Of a stretch of DNA of 64,000 bases, positions 40,011 to 48,646 are shown piece by piece (position 1 is the stretch's first letter; the number at the start of each line of letters is the position of its first letter). Both the position numbers and the translations under genes were made by a program. Origin of the DNA: Planctomycetaceae bacterium (lineage in GTDB: Bacteria > Planctomycetota > Planctomycetia > Planctomycetales > Planctomycetaceae). The stretch is from contig JAGQQG010000005.1 in the NCBI GenBank assembly GCA_020426325.1, forward strand, positions 51,857 through 115,856, written 5' to 3'. A model generated the notes under the pieces. The model worked only from the letters and a program-made list of their open reading frames with translations, was not told where the DNA came from and did not search any database.

Positions 40011-40638
40011 TAAAGAACCCGGGAATCGCTTCGAGGACATTCCGCAGCCGACTGATGGCACGGATGTACCGCAGGCTCGCTGCCTGTTCGCTCAGCCCGA
40101 GAAGTTGAGCCGTTTCAAGGTTGCTTAATTCCTCAAAGTGACGGAGGGCCAAAACTTCACGATCGATGTCGCTCATTCCGGACAACGCCAGGTCGATCTG
40201 CTCAGACAACTCAGCTCGCAAGGCTGCTTGAGAGGGAGATGTGAGATGCCCGAGGAGATGGAACGACAGCGAGTAGGATGTCGATGACGGAGACCATCGC
40301 CCCTGAATCGACATGTCGCGTGAAGCATCTCGCTTTTGTGCACCGAGATGACGACGGTGCACATCGATCAGAGTTTGCGTAACGATCATCCGTACCCAGA
40401 TGAAAAACGAACGGGGATGATCATGCAGAAAGCGATCCATCCGTTGAACGGCGTTGAGGTAGGCCTCCTGCAACACGTCATCCGCATCGACTCGGCCCTG
40501 CAGCCGACGATCAAGTCGAAAGTTGACGATCCTCCACAGTCGTTCACGTTCGAACGAGAACAGGCGAGCGAGTGCCGTTTCGTCTCCCTGGGCAACCAAC
40601 TGCACCAGTTCCTCATGTTCATCTGCGGAGGATTTCAT
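40003..40638 (-). CDS. ECF-family RNA polymerase sigma factor
   Basis: A 211-residue sigma-70 family protein of the extracytoplasmic-function class. Region 2 includes DADDVLQEAYLNAVQRMDRF and region 4 includes LALRHFEELSNLETAQLLGL with an HTH ending AASLRYIRAISRLR. ATG 40638 is chosen; an in-frame start further upstream at 40752 would add a non-conserved stretch. No adjacent anti-sigma factor is encoded. The overlapping downstream Ser/Thr kinase takes that place. The divergent secreted protein, with a 12-bp stem in its leader, is a candidate target. Confidence 0.9.
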   Translation of the reverse strand: MKSSADEHEELVQLVAQGDETALARLFSFERERLWRIVNFRLDRRLQGRVDADDVLQEAYLNAVQRMDRFLHDHPRSFFIWVRMIVTQTLIDVHRRHLGAQKRDASRDMSIQGRWSPSSTSYSLSFHLLGHLTSPSQAALRAELSEQIDLALSGMSDIDREVLALRHFEELSNLETAQLLGLSEQAASLRYIRAISRLRNVLEAIPGFFNE

Positions 40639-40957
40639 CAGACGATTCGCTTCTGGGTGGAGTTGACTGCCGGCCCTTTTCGCATGCAGCGGTTGGGTCC
40701 TGAGCGGGAAATCTGATGTCTGGACCACAACCATACCTCTCCAGCATAACAAGTGAATCGATGTGATTGATTGTGCTTCGAGGGATTCTTCAGCTGCCCG
40801 ATCGTCCCAAATCCTCCGATCAACACGCCGTGATCAACCCGAAAACGAAGTCTTTGAGGATTCACGCTGTTGAAACGCAGCAGGTCTTTGCGTTTCAACA
40901 ACTGCAGGCCTGAAATGTGGAACTTCGATTAACTTCAGGAGTCAGGAGCGTAATTCG
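40639..40957. other. Divergent ECF / secreted-protein intergenic region
   Basis: About 320 bases between divergent genes with no recognised gene. It should carry both promoters. The strongest structure is a perfect 12-bp stem at 40868-40900, which sits 57 bases before the secreted-protein start and therefore probably in its leader. Confidence 0.5.
40868..40900 (+). promoter_or_regulatory. Perfect 12-bp stem-loop before the secreted-protein gene
   Basis: Arms 40868-40879 (TGTTGAAACGCA) and 40889-40900 (TGCGTTTCAACA) are exact reverse complements with a 9-base loop. It is not followed by a T-run on the plus strand, so it is not a simple terminator. It may be an RNA leader structure or a protein-binding palindrome controlling the gene at 40958 or the divergent ECF gene. 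Confidence 0.55.
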
Positions 40958-41506
40958 ATGACGAAATTTCATCACCCGACGATATGCCGCATTGCTCGGC
41001 ATCTGGCTCTCGCAATTTTCGGTTTTGGGTTGCTTGGCTCAGTTCAGTCGGCCTTCGCTCAGACGGGCTGTGCTGCCGGTGGGGGTGGTGCAACAGGCGG
41101 TGGCCGAGCGATTGGCAGAATGGGGGCCAACGGCGGTCTCGCAGCACAGGGCGTCCAGGGCGGACAGCAGGGGTTGTCACAAGTCCAGCAGCTGATGATG
41201 GTTCAGCAGTTTCAACAATCGCAGCAACGTCAACAGGAGATGCTGCGAGCTCGCGAGATGCAGCAAGCTCGTGATGAAGCCATGCGACGTCAACAGGCGA
41301 CCGCTTCGCTCGCGGAGATGAATCGGCCCAAGTTCCAGAGTCAGCGGAAGTCGACCGCCGAACGGGCCGCTGAGCGTCGTGAGATGTACTTCCGAGCTCG
41401 TGAAGCCAAATTGGCCAAATCGCAGCAGATGGATGATTCTGACGAACCAGACGATCAGGAGAGTCCAACGATTGCAAACACGATCGCCGTCGTGCTGGAT
41501 GAATAG
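40958..41506 (+). CDS. Secreted Gly/Gln-rich hypothetical protein
   Basis: A 182-residue protein of unknown function. It has a signal peptide (ALAIFGFGLLGSVQSAFAQ), then a Gly/Ala-rich segment (AAGGGGATGGGRA), a Gln/Met/Arg-rich helical middle likely to form a coiled coil, and a basic then acidic tail (DDSDEPDDQE). No family is recognised. It is transcribed away from the ECF-kinase pair and may be part of its regulon or an envelope component. Confidence 0.65.
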   Translation: MTKFHHPTICRIARHLALAIFGFGLLGSVQSAFAQTGCAAGGGGATGGGRAIGRMGANGGLAAQGVQGGQQGLSQVQQLMMVQQFQQSQQRQQEMLRAREMQQARDEAMRRQQATASLAEMNRPKFQSQRKSTAERAAERREMYFRAREAKLAKSQQMDDSDEPDDQESPTIANTIAVVLDE

Positions 41507-41542
41507 ACCAGGGTTCGTGGAACTCTGCATTTGACTGATGAG

Positions 41543-42265
41543 TCAGGCCAGCAATGCGGCCAGGATGCCGGACAGCACGATGCCATCGAATGTACCGGCA
41601 CCCCCGATGGACAGCATGCCCACCGGGACTTTGAGAATGTCACGGAGGTGAAGCAGGTCAGCCCCAATGACGGGTCCCGCGATGCCCGCGACGTATGCGA
41701 TTGCAACCCGTTGTTCCATCGCGGGGGGACAGAGTAGCCATGTCATGCCGACTGCGACCAGCGGTGAGAGCAGACCGGGCATCATGATCCCCACTCCGGC
41801 CATCGGTCTCGCAGCGAGATAGCAGGCAAAGATGTTCGCAGCTGTCACGGCGACCAAACGCCCGGTCACCGGACCCCCAGCCTGAAGCAGGTGCGGCATC
41901 TGCCAGACAGCGATCAGGCAGGGGATGATGCATCCGCCCAAATTGACCGCGATGACAGTCTCCATTCGCAGTTGACGAACCTGCGGACCGAGTGTCACGT
42001 ATCCAAACGGACCGAGCATGACCTCAGGCTGAGGGTCTGACCGGGTGAATCGATGCACGGGGATGTTGACGACCGACCCGAGAAACATCCCCATCACCAG
42101 CAACGTTGCCGAGACGGGCGACAAATGGAGCCGTTCGAGTGCCGTCTGCATGACGTTGAACATCAGCAGCGGCATTAGACAGGTCAGCATTAATGCCAGA
42201 AACAGCCCAAAGCAGCCGATCGCAGGCAAAACGCGGGGGATGCGTGCGTCAGGTCCAAATGACAT
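41543..42265 (-). CDS. DUF1614 membrane protein
   Basis: A 240-residue integral membrane protein with about six or seven hydrophobic helices. The end IGGAGTFDGIVLSGILAALLA and middle VNIPVHRFTRSDPQ fit the DUF1614 family. Function unknown. It lies 21 bases downstream of the tadA stop on the same strand, so they may be co-transcribed. Confidence 0.75.
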   Translation of the reverse strand: MSFGPDARIPRVLPAIGCFGLFLALMLTCLMPLLMFNVMQTALERLHLSPVSATLLVMGMFLGSVVNIPVHRFTRSDPQPEVMLGPFGYVTLGPQVRQLRMETVIAVNLGGCIIPCLIAVWQMPHLLQAGGPVTGRLVAVTAANIFACYLAARPMAGVGIMMPGLLSPLVAVGMTWLLCPPAMEQRVAIAYVAGIAGPVIGADLLHLRDILKVPVGMLSIGGAGTFDGIVLSGILAALLA

Positions 42266-42286
42266 GAATCAACTCCTCACTCCTGA

Positions 42287-42781
42287 TTACTTCTTGCCCA
42301 GAGCACGTTGAGCCTGAAAAAAATCCTGCAACAGTCGTTTGCTTTCCTCTCGCATGACGCCGCCGAGTACCGTTGCCTGATGATTCAATCGGGAATCCTC
42401 AGTCAGCTGATACAACGAATGGCAGGCCCCGGCCTTGGGATCTGTCGTGCCATAGATCACGGTGGGAAGCCGGGCCTGTACGATCGCTCCGGCACACATC
42501 GGGCATGGTTCGAGTGTGACGTAGAGCACACAATCGATCAGCCGCCATGATCCAAGAGTCTCAGCTGCCTGCGTGATGGCAATCATCTCGGCGTGTGCGG
42601 TTGGATCATTCAGTGCCTCACGCTGATTGTATCCTTCACCAATCACCCGCTCCTCATGTACGATCACCGCCCCCACCGGGACCTCGTTTTCCTCATAGGC
42701 ACGCTGAGCCAGATCGAGCGCACGACGCATCCACTGCTCGTGAGGTTGCAACAGGTTGTGGAGAGAGTCGATCATAACCAT
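42287..42781 (-). CDS. tadA: tRNA-specific adenosine deaminase
   Basis: A 164-residue cytidine-deaminase-fold enzyme that converts A34 to inosine in the wobble position of tRNA-Arg(ACG). The catalytic zinc motifs are HAEM (with the proton-shuttle Glu) and PCPMCAGAI. The length and the sequence [19 protein letters not shown] are standard for TadA. ATG 42781 or 42775 are both acceptable starts. It is divergent from the epimerase gene with a small palindrome between. Confidence 0.9.
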   Translation of the reverse strand: MVMIDSLHNLLQPHEQWMRRALDLAQRAYEENEVPVGAVIVHEERVIGEGYNQREALNDPTAHAEMIAITQAAETLGSWRLIDCVLYVTLEPCPMCAGAIVQARLPTVIYGTTDPKAGACHSLYQLTEDSRLNHQATVLGGVMREESKRLLQDFFQAQRALGKK

Positions 42782-42784
42782 TCA

Positions 42785-42805
42785 AATGCGAATCGCGTTC
42801 GCATT
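42785..42805. promoter_or_regulatory. Small palindrome between tadA and epimerase genes
   Basis: AATGCGAA (42785-42792) and TTCGCATT (42798-42805) form a perfect 8-bp inverted repeat with a 5-base centre in the 68-base divergent gap. It could be an operator for a shared regulator or a leader hairpin of tadA. Confidence 0.3.
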
Positions 42806-42849
42806 CAACATATCGATCCACTCGATGACTCACTACCCTGCGAGGACAC

Positions 42850-43869
42850 ATGTTTCGCGACGAAGCACAACTTGACGAAATGCTGAGCGACCCGACCGAG
42901 GCAGCCGTTGACTCGATGCGCCGTTTGCACGGGGACGTGATGATTCTCGGCGTCGGTGGCAAGATGGGTCCGTCTCTGGCACGCATGCTCAGGAAAGCCA
43001 CGCGCATGGCGGGTGTCGACCGACGCATCATGGCCGTCAGCCGCTTCTCAAAAACAGCGTTGCCGGAGCGACTGCGAGAAGACGACATCGAACCCATCGC
43101 GGGCGATCTAGGAGATGAACAATTCATGGCCGGGCTTCCCGATGCTGCGAATGTCATCTTCATGGCAGGGATGAAGTTCGGCACTGGAGATAACCCAGCG
43201 ACCACCTGGGCCATGAACACCTACGTCCCTGCACTCATCTGCAGGCGTTTTCGATCAAGCCGCATACTGTCCTTCTCGACGGGCAACGTCTATCCGCTGG
43301 TGCCTGTGGACAGCGGCGGCTCGGTCGAGACCGACACTCCCGGCCCCATTGGCGAGTATGCGATGTCGGCTCTCGGCAGAGAGCGAACATTCGAATACTT
43401 CTGTCGCCGTGATGAGATCCCGACGACAATCGTTCGGTTGAATTATGCCGTCGAGATGCGATACGGAGTCCTCGTCGATCTGGCTCAGCAGGTACTCGCT
43501 GAAAAAACCATCGATCTCTCGATGGGGTATGCGAACGTGATCTGGCAGGGAGATGCGAACGCGATGGCGATCGCCGCGATGGCCGACGCAGCCGTCCCTC
43601 CCCATGTCGTCAACAACGCTGGCCCGGAACTGGTCGACGTCCGTGCAACTTGCGAACGGTTTGGAGAGCTATTCGACAAGCCCGTCCAATTCACCGGCGA
43701 ACCCGCCCAGACCGCCCTGCTCAACAACGGCAGCAAAGGACACGAACGCTATGGGAGACCACGCATCACGCTGGACATTCTAATCGAGTGGACCGCAGAC
43801 TGGATCAAACACGGCGGCCCCACCCACGGCAAACCAACTCACTTCCAGGCACGCGACGGCAAGTTCTAA
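42850..43869 (+). CDS. NAD-dependent epimerase/dehydratase-like protein
   Basis: A 339-residue extended-SDR protein. The nucleotide-binding motif is VMILGVGGKMGPSLARML. The usual catalytic Y-x-x-x-K reads EYAMSALGRE, so the Tyr is present but the Lys is replaced, and SFSTGNVYPL supplies the Ser region. Loss of the Lys suggests altered or absent oxidoreductase chemistry. It may belong with the sugar genes 700 bases downstream, but the IS110 remnant lies between them. Confidence 0.7.
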   Translation: MFRDEAQLDEMLSDPTEAAVDSMRRLHGDVMILGVGGKMGPSLARMLRKATRMAGVDRRIMAVSRFSKTALPERLREDDIEPIAGDLGDEQFMAGLPDAANVIFMAGMKFGTGDNPATTWAMNTYVPALICRRFRSSRILSFSTGNVYPLVPVDSGGSVETDTPGPIGEYAMSALGRERTFEYFCRRDEIPTTIVRLNYAVEMRYGVLVDLAQQVLAEKTIDLSMGYANVIWQGDANAMAIAAMADAAVPPHVVNNAGPELVDVRATCERFGELFDKPVQFTGEPAQTALLNNGSKGHERYGRPRITLDILIEWTADWIKHGGPTHGKPTHFQARDGKF

Positions 43870-43927
43870 CACATCGCGCTATCCGTTTCGTCCATTGCGT
43901 TGTTAGCTAAAGGACGACGTCATCTCA

Positions 43928-44152
43928 TCATCCCCACATAGCGGCGTCCTGCAGAGCATCGCAGATCGCCCGCTCGTAGCTGCCGGAGGCTTCGAGCACG
44001 AATCCGGCCGACAGCTGAACCAACATGCGTTTGATTAGTCAGCGATGACTGGCGAGCGTGTTTTTGAATCCGCCGAGAAACTTGTCGGGCGCTGCCAGAT
44101 GCAGCGTGCATTGGGAAACGTCGATACCGAGGTAAATTTGAGTTGTCTTCAT
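43928..44152 (-). pseudogene. IS110-family transposase remnant
   Basis: On the minus strand from ATG 44152 the translation reads MKTTQIYLGIDVSQCTLHLA, the first strand of an IS110-type DEDD transposase. A TGA at 44039-44041 stops it after 37 codons. The same frame then continues with LSAGFVLEASGSYERAICDA, matching the next conserved IS110 segment, and stops again at 43928-43930. The rest of the transposase (~300 residues) is gone, as are recognisable ends. This is an old, inactive fragment. Confidence 0.75.
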
Positions 44153-44572
44153 GGACCCCATGCCTAGCGGAAGTGAGTGCAGACGTTGTGTCGTGCCCAG
44201 TCGCCTCTTCCCTTCTCTGAGCCGCCCTCCTCAGGGCCCAACCATCATAAAATCAGCCCGCCCCCAACCAGACTCGACCAACTCACAGGACGGAAATCCA
44301 GTGAGTGTGGTTTACGGCTACTCATATTTTCCCTCCATTTCAATGTCGGTCTCGATTCCCGCCTCCGTTGGAATGACGACGTCGAGACCTGCTCCGACTT
44401 TGTCGACTCTCATTCAGCCTCCCATCCAACCGGGCTTAGCTGAGCAATTGCTTTTCCAATTGGCACGCACAAACGTGCCTTTGGCGGGAATTGTGAGTCG
44501 GTTGTCGAAGCAATCGGATTTCGACACAATCGTCGTCTTGAATCGATTTGTAACCCCATTTCCGCCGACCAC
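44153..44572. other. Gene-poor region beside the IS110 remnant
   Basis: About 420 bases without a supported gene; the open frame across it has no coding character. It contains a short REP-like sequence, TTCCCGCCTCCGTTGGAATG (44356-44375), and a small palindrome, GGCACG-6-CGTGCC, near 44460-44477. The promoter of the downstream HAD gene should be here. Confidence 0.45.
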
Positions 44573-45463
44573 ATGACGAATAACATTGAGGCCGATTTTC
44601 GGCAGGTTCACGATACGGGTGTCACAACCCGGTTTCTTCCCGGATGCAGCATCGAGGTCATCGGAGACTTCTGCCCCGGCAAGCCCCCCGAACATGTGCT
44701 GTTCGATTTCGACGGGACGCTGAGTCTCGTCCGCGAGGGCTGGCCGGAAATCATGATCCCGATGATGGTCGAGTACCTGCAGGAGACCGGGACCGATGAA
44801 GATCCGAAAGCACTCTATGATGTCTGTTCCAAGTTCGTCATGGAATTGACGGGCAAGCAGACGATCTATCAGATGTTTCGTCTGGCCGCGGAGATCAAAC
44901 AGCGGGGGGGCACTCCCCTCGATCCGTTGGAATACAAGGACGACTATCACAACCGACTGATGCAGCGCATCGAATCCCGCAGGGAACGTCTCCGCACCGG
45001 TGAAGCACATCCTTCGGAGATGGTCGTGCCGGGGAGTATCGAACTGCTCGAACTCCTGCAAAAACGAGACGTGCCGGTCTATCTAGCGAGCGGGACCGAC
45101 GAGCAGTATGTCCGCGAGGAAGTCGAGTTGCTGCAACTCGATAAATTCTTCGGCAGGCATGTGTACGGCGCTCAGGATGACTACAAGTCATTCTCGAAGG
45201 CCCAGGTGATCGAACGCATCCTCCGGGAGAACGAGGTCGACGGATCATCCTTGCTGGGCTTCGGCGACGGTTACGTTGAGATTCAGAACATCTACGATGT
45301 CGGCGGCACCGCGATCGCTGTGGCCAGTGACGAGGCCAATCGAGACGGACGTCCTGATCCGTGGAAGCGAGAACGTTTGATCGGGGCGGGTGCCCACGCT
45401 GTCGTGCCGGACTACGCGGAAGCCGAGCGTCTGATCGAGTGGATCTGGACCGGGAAGGAGTAG
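44573..45463 (+). CDS. HAD-family hydrolase
   Basis: A 296-residue haloacid-dehalogenase-like phosphatase with nucleophile motif LFDFDGTLSLV, a helical cap, motif II in VYLASGTDEQY, and motif IV at LGFGDGYVEIQN. It probably dephosphorylates a sugar phosphate, given its neighbours. Its last codons carry an AAGGAG (45455-45460) seven bases before the next ATG, a good ribosome site. It starts the plus-strand sugar module. Confidence 0.8.
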   Translation: MTNNIEADFRQVHDTGVTTRFLPGCSIEVIGDFCPGKPPEHVLFDFDGTLSLVREGWPEIMIPMMVEYLQETGTDEDPKALYDVCSKFVMELTGKQTIYQMFRLAAEIKQRGGTPLDPLEYKDDYHNRLMQRIESRRERLRTGEAHPSEMVVPGSIELLELLQKRDVPVYLASGTDEQYVREEVELLQLDKFFGRHVYGAQDDYKSFSKAQVIERILRENEVDGSSLLGFGDGYVEIQNIYDVGGTAIAVASDEANRDGRPDPWKRERLIGAGAHAVVPDYAEAERLIEWIWTGKE

Positions 45464-45467
45464 CCCC

Positions 45468-46580
45468 ATGCCTTACCCTCAACTGGACCGGTTCGCTGTC
45501 CGCATGGAGCCGCTGAAGGCTCGCAAGAACAAGAAGACCATTGAGTTCGATCACGTCTCGGTCGACTCGCCGATGCCTCAACTCACGGACGGGGCACATC
45601 GCCTCCTGGAACAGACAGCTGAACGAATTCGTGAGGCTCGCGCCAACTCACGACCGGTGATGGTCGCCTTCGGTGCCCATTCGATCAAGAATGGACTGGG
45701 GCCCGTTTTCCTGCGTCTGATCGAGCGAGGCTGGTTCACTCATCTGGCGACGAACGGGGCGGGCGTTATTCACGACTGGGAGTTTGCCTACCAGGGGCAA
45801 AGCTGCGAAGACGTCCAAGCCATGGTGGCCGAAGGCCGTTTCGGCAACTGGCAGGACACGGGCTTCAACATCAATCTCGCACTCAACGTCGGAGCCTACG
45901 AAGGCAAAGGATACGGCGAATCGGTCGGTGCGATGATCGAGAATGAGGGACTCGACATCCCCTCTGCTGACGAGTTGCAGACAGTCATTCGAGACAGCCT
46001 CGCTGACGATCCCCTGAAAGCAGCGGCAGCCGCCGATTTGTTGTACATCGTACGCGCCTTCGACCTCCCCCCCGGACGACGTGAGATTCCTCATCCCTGG
46101 AAGCAGTACAGCATTCAGGCGGGGGCGTATCGTCTGGGCGTGCCTTTCACCAGCCATCCGATGATCGGCCACGACATCATTTACAATCATCCGATGAACC
46201 ACTGTGCTTCACTGGGCCGGGCCGCTCAGCGTGACTTCCTGACGTATGCGGAAAGTGTCAGCCGCATTGATGGAGGCGTCTACCTCTCCATCGGCTCTGC
46301 GGTCATGAGTCCGATGGTCTTCGAGAAGTCTCTGTCGTTGTCGCAGAACCTCGCAATCCAGCAGGGCGAGCACATCGATGGCCACTACATCCTGGTGAGT
46401 GACCTTGCGGAATCGACCTGGGACTGGAGCCACGGAGAGCCGCCGGAGGACAACCCCGCTTATTACCTCCGCTTCAACAAGTCGTTCAACCGCATGGGCG
46501 GAACGATGCGATATCTGCAGGCGGACAATCGGGACCTCTTGCTCAGCCTCATGCATCTGCTCGGAGAAGACACGCCGTGA
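45468..46580 (+). CDS. Conserved protein of unknown function in the sugar module
   Basis: A 370-residue soluble protein I cannot assign confidently. The segment VMVAFGAHSIKNGLGPVFLR followed by HLATNGAGVIHDWEFAYQG recalls deoxyhypusine-synthase-like folds, with a conserved NGAGVIHDWE block; the catalytic Lys region of true deoxyhypusine synthase was not seen. It has no signal peptide or membrane segment. It starts 4 bases after the HAD gene with a strong Shine-Dalgarno and overlaps the kinase gene by four bases (GTGA), so all three are tightly co-translated. That suggests a step between a phosphatase and a sugar kinase. Confidence 0.6.
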   Translation: MPYPQLDRFAVRMEPLKARKNKKTIEFDHVSVDSPMPQLTDGAHRLLEQTAERIREARANSRPVMVAFGAHSIKNGLGPVFLRLIERGWFTHLATNGAGVIHDWEFAYQGQSCEDVQAMVAEGRFGNWQDTGFNINLALNVGAYEGKGYGESVGAMIENEGLDIPSADELQTVIRDSLADDPLKAAAAADLLYIVRAFDLPPGRREIPHPWKQYSIQAGAYRLGVPFTSHPMIGHDIIYNHPMNHCASLGRAAQRDFLTYAESVSRIDGGVYLSIGSAVMSPMVFEKSLSLSQNLAIQQGEHIDGHYILVSDLAESTWDWSHGEPPEDNPAYYLRFNKSFNRMGGTMRYLQADNRDLLLSLMHLLGEDTP

Positions 46581-47623
46581 GAGATGCCCTGTTATCCGTG
46601 GGTCGACTGGAGGACATCGTCTCCCGGTTCGCATCGAGTCGCATTGCCGTGCTGGGGGATTTCTTTCTCGACAAGTACCTTGAAGTCGATCCCTCCCTGG
46701 AAGAGCCGAGCGTTGAGACGGGCAAGCCGGCCCATCAGGTGGCTGCGATTCGCTGTTATCCAGGAGCAGCCGGGACGGTTGTCTCGAACCTGTCTGCCCT
46801 GCAAACGGGTGAATTGCACGCGATCGGCTTCACCGGCGACGACGGCGAAGCGTACGAATTGCGCCGTGGGCTGAAGAACCTCCGCTGCTCGACCGATCAT
46901 TTGCACACAGCCTCGGAGCGGTTCACGCCGACTTACCTGAAGCCTCGTGACATGACAGTTCCCGGCCTCGCCGGAGAGCACTCCCGGTATGACACCAAAA
47001 ATCGACAACCGACACCGCAGGTGATCGAACGGGCAGTGATCGACTCGCTGACCCGATTGGTTGGTGAAGTGGATGCCGTCATCGTGATGGACCAGGTAGA
47101 AGCCCGTGACTGCGGCGCTGTGACGGGGGCCGTGCGAGATCGACTTGCGGAACTGGCTGTGGACCATCCCTCCGTCTTCTTCTGGGCTGACAGTCGTCGA
47201 TACATTCACGAGTACAGGAACGTCATCATCAAGCCCAACGAATTCGAGGTTGTTGGCAACGAGTTTCCCCTTCCCGGCGAGACGGTCGATGACGAGGAAC
47301 TCCGTGCAGCCGTGGGTGAGATGCGGTCTAGAATTGCAGCACCGCTGTTCATCACACGCGGTGCGGATGGCATGTTCGTCAGCGACCCGGAATGGACCGC
47401 AGTCCCCGGCGTGCAAGTGACGGGCGACATCGACACGACCGGTGCGGGCGACAGCGCGACCGCAGGATGTGTGCTGGCCCTTTGTGCGGGAGCTTCATTC
47501 GTCGAGGCCGCTGTGATCGGCAATCTGGTCGCCTCGATCACGATTCAACAGCTCTCAACCACCGGGACTGCAAGCCCGGATGAACTTCTCCCCCGGCTGA
47601 AGATGTGGCATGGACAAGGCTGA
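46577..47623 (+). CDS. PfkB-family carbohydrate kinase (RfaE-like)
   Basis: A 348-residue ribokinase-fold kinase with N-terminal SRIAVLGDFFLDKYLEVDPS and the C-terminal anion-hole/catalytic motif DTTGAGDSATAG. The N-terminal part and length resemble D-glycero-D-manno-heptose-7-phosphate kinases (the kinase half of HldE). GTG 46577 overlaps the upstream stop. It phosphorylates a sugar or sugar phosphate. With a GmhA-like isomerase in the facing operon, a heptose-type substrate is plausible but not proven. Confidence 0.8.
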   Translation: MRDALLSVGRLEDIVSRFASSRIAVLGDFFLDKYLEVDPSLEEPSVETGKPAHQVAAIRCYPGAAGTVVSNLSALQTGELHAIGFTGDDGEAYELRRGLKNLRCSTDHLHTASERFTPTYLKPRDMTVPGLAGEHSRYDTKNRQPTPQVIERAVIDSLTRLVGEVDAVIVMDQVEARDCGAVTGAVRDRLAELAVDHPSVFFWADSRRYIHEYRNVIIKPNEFEVVGNEFPLPGETVDDEELRAAVGEMRSRIAAPLFITRGADGMFVSDPEWTAVPGVQVTGDIDTTGAGDSATAGCVLALCAGASFVEAAVIGNLVASITIQQLSTTGTASPDELLPRLKMWHGQG

Positions 47624-47642
47624 AGCTCGGTCGACTGAGCTT

Positions 47643-48635
47643 CTACCTGCGACTCAATGCTCCAAGAGAGACGGCACCGTGCACGACCACTTCCTCGCCG
47701 AGTTGTGGACTGGTCAACTGGCAGGCATCTGCGAGGGGTGGGAAGACATACCGACCGACGGCTTCTCGAACCGGATTGAGGAACAATTCTTCCCCCATCA
47801 GGGAGACGCCGCCGCCGATGACGACCACTTCCGGAGCGACCAGGGCAATCATTTGAGCGACGGCCCATCCGAGCGCGTCGGTCCCGGTTCGAATGATCGC
47901 ACGGGCTCCCTGATTCCCCGCAGCGGCAGCCTTCCCGACCATCAGGGTCGTCAACGAGGCAACATCGCCACCACATCGCTCCAGCAGGTCAGCACGATCC
48001 GCATCAACGAGTGACGGACGACCGTGAGGCATCAATCGGTCTTGAATTCGTGTAGGCGCATCCTGCAATGCCGCTCGCGCCGTTGCGGCGATGCCCCACC
48101 CACTGGCGAGTGATTCGACCGTTGCGTGGGAATCATCGGCCGGCAAGCCGGGACGCAGATGCCCGATCTCCGCGACAGCCGGTCGATCGGTTCCATGGAC
48201 ATGCCCATCGATGACAAGCCCGCCTCCGACTCCTGTTCCGACTGTGATGTAAAACACAGTTCGATGTCCTTGCCCGGCACCGTAGCGAGCCTCCGCCAAG
48301 GCTGCACAATCGCAGTCGTTGCCCAGGACCGCTGGCAGTTCCAGCGTTTCCTGAACCCAGTCGACGAGCGGACAATCGGTCCAGCCTTCGATCTGATGAC
48401 TCGTGATGACGCGGCCTGTTGCTCCATCAACAGGCCCGCCAAATCCAAAGCCGACACGTTCGATGTTGAACCGATTGCTGAGATTCCGCGCCGATGCCTC
48501 AATCTGCCGGAGGATGCCCTGGGCTCCCTCCTTCGGAATCACGTCGTAACGTTCGAAGGCTTCAAAGTGCGCGCGGGCACCATCGCCGACACCCAGTTGC
48601 AGCTTTGTTCCACCGATTTCGATGCCGAGAAACAT
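47643..48635 (-). CDS. ROK-family sugar kinase
   Basis: A 330-residue ROK protein with phosphate-1 loop FLGIEIGGTKLQLGVG, substrate and catalytic Asp in VLGNDCDCAALAE, and adenosine motif VVIGGGVSL. The usual ROK zinc-binding Cys cluster after the HIRP motif is missing: EIGHLRPGLPADDS replaces GExGHxxxxxxxxxCxCG. No DNA-binding domain, so a kinase (glucokinase-like) rather than repressor. ATG 48635 is used; a TTG lies upstream at 48650. It lies 11 bases after the isomerase stop. Confidence 0.8.
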   Translation of the reverse strand: MFLGIEIGGTKLQLGVGDGARAHFEAFERYDVIPKEGAQGILRQIEASARNLSNRFNIERVGFGFGGPVDGATGRVITSHQIEGWTDCPLVDWVQETLELPAVLGNDCDCAALAEARYGAGQGHRTVFYITVGTGVGGGLVIDGHVHGTDRPAVAEIGHLRPGLPADDSHATVESLASGWGIAATARAALQDAPTRIQDRLMPHGRPSLVDADRADLLERCGGDVASLTTLMVGKAAAAGNQGARAIIRTGTDALGWAVAQMIALVAPEVVVIGGGVSLMGEELFLNPVREAVGRYVFPPLADACQLTSPQLGEEVVVHGAVSLGALSRR

Positions 48636-48646
48636 GGGGACCCGTC

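Noticed and set aside
44460..44477. TTGGCACG-like stretch considered as a sigma-54 -24 element
   Set aside because: The required GC at -12 (TTGC) is missing; it is instead a small palindrome.
44151..44576. Plus-strand 141-codon frame beside the IS110 remnant
   Set aside because: Pro/Ser/Thr-rich random-like sequence without motifs; region holds repeats instead.
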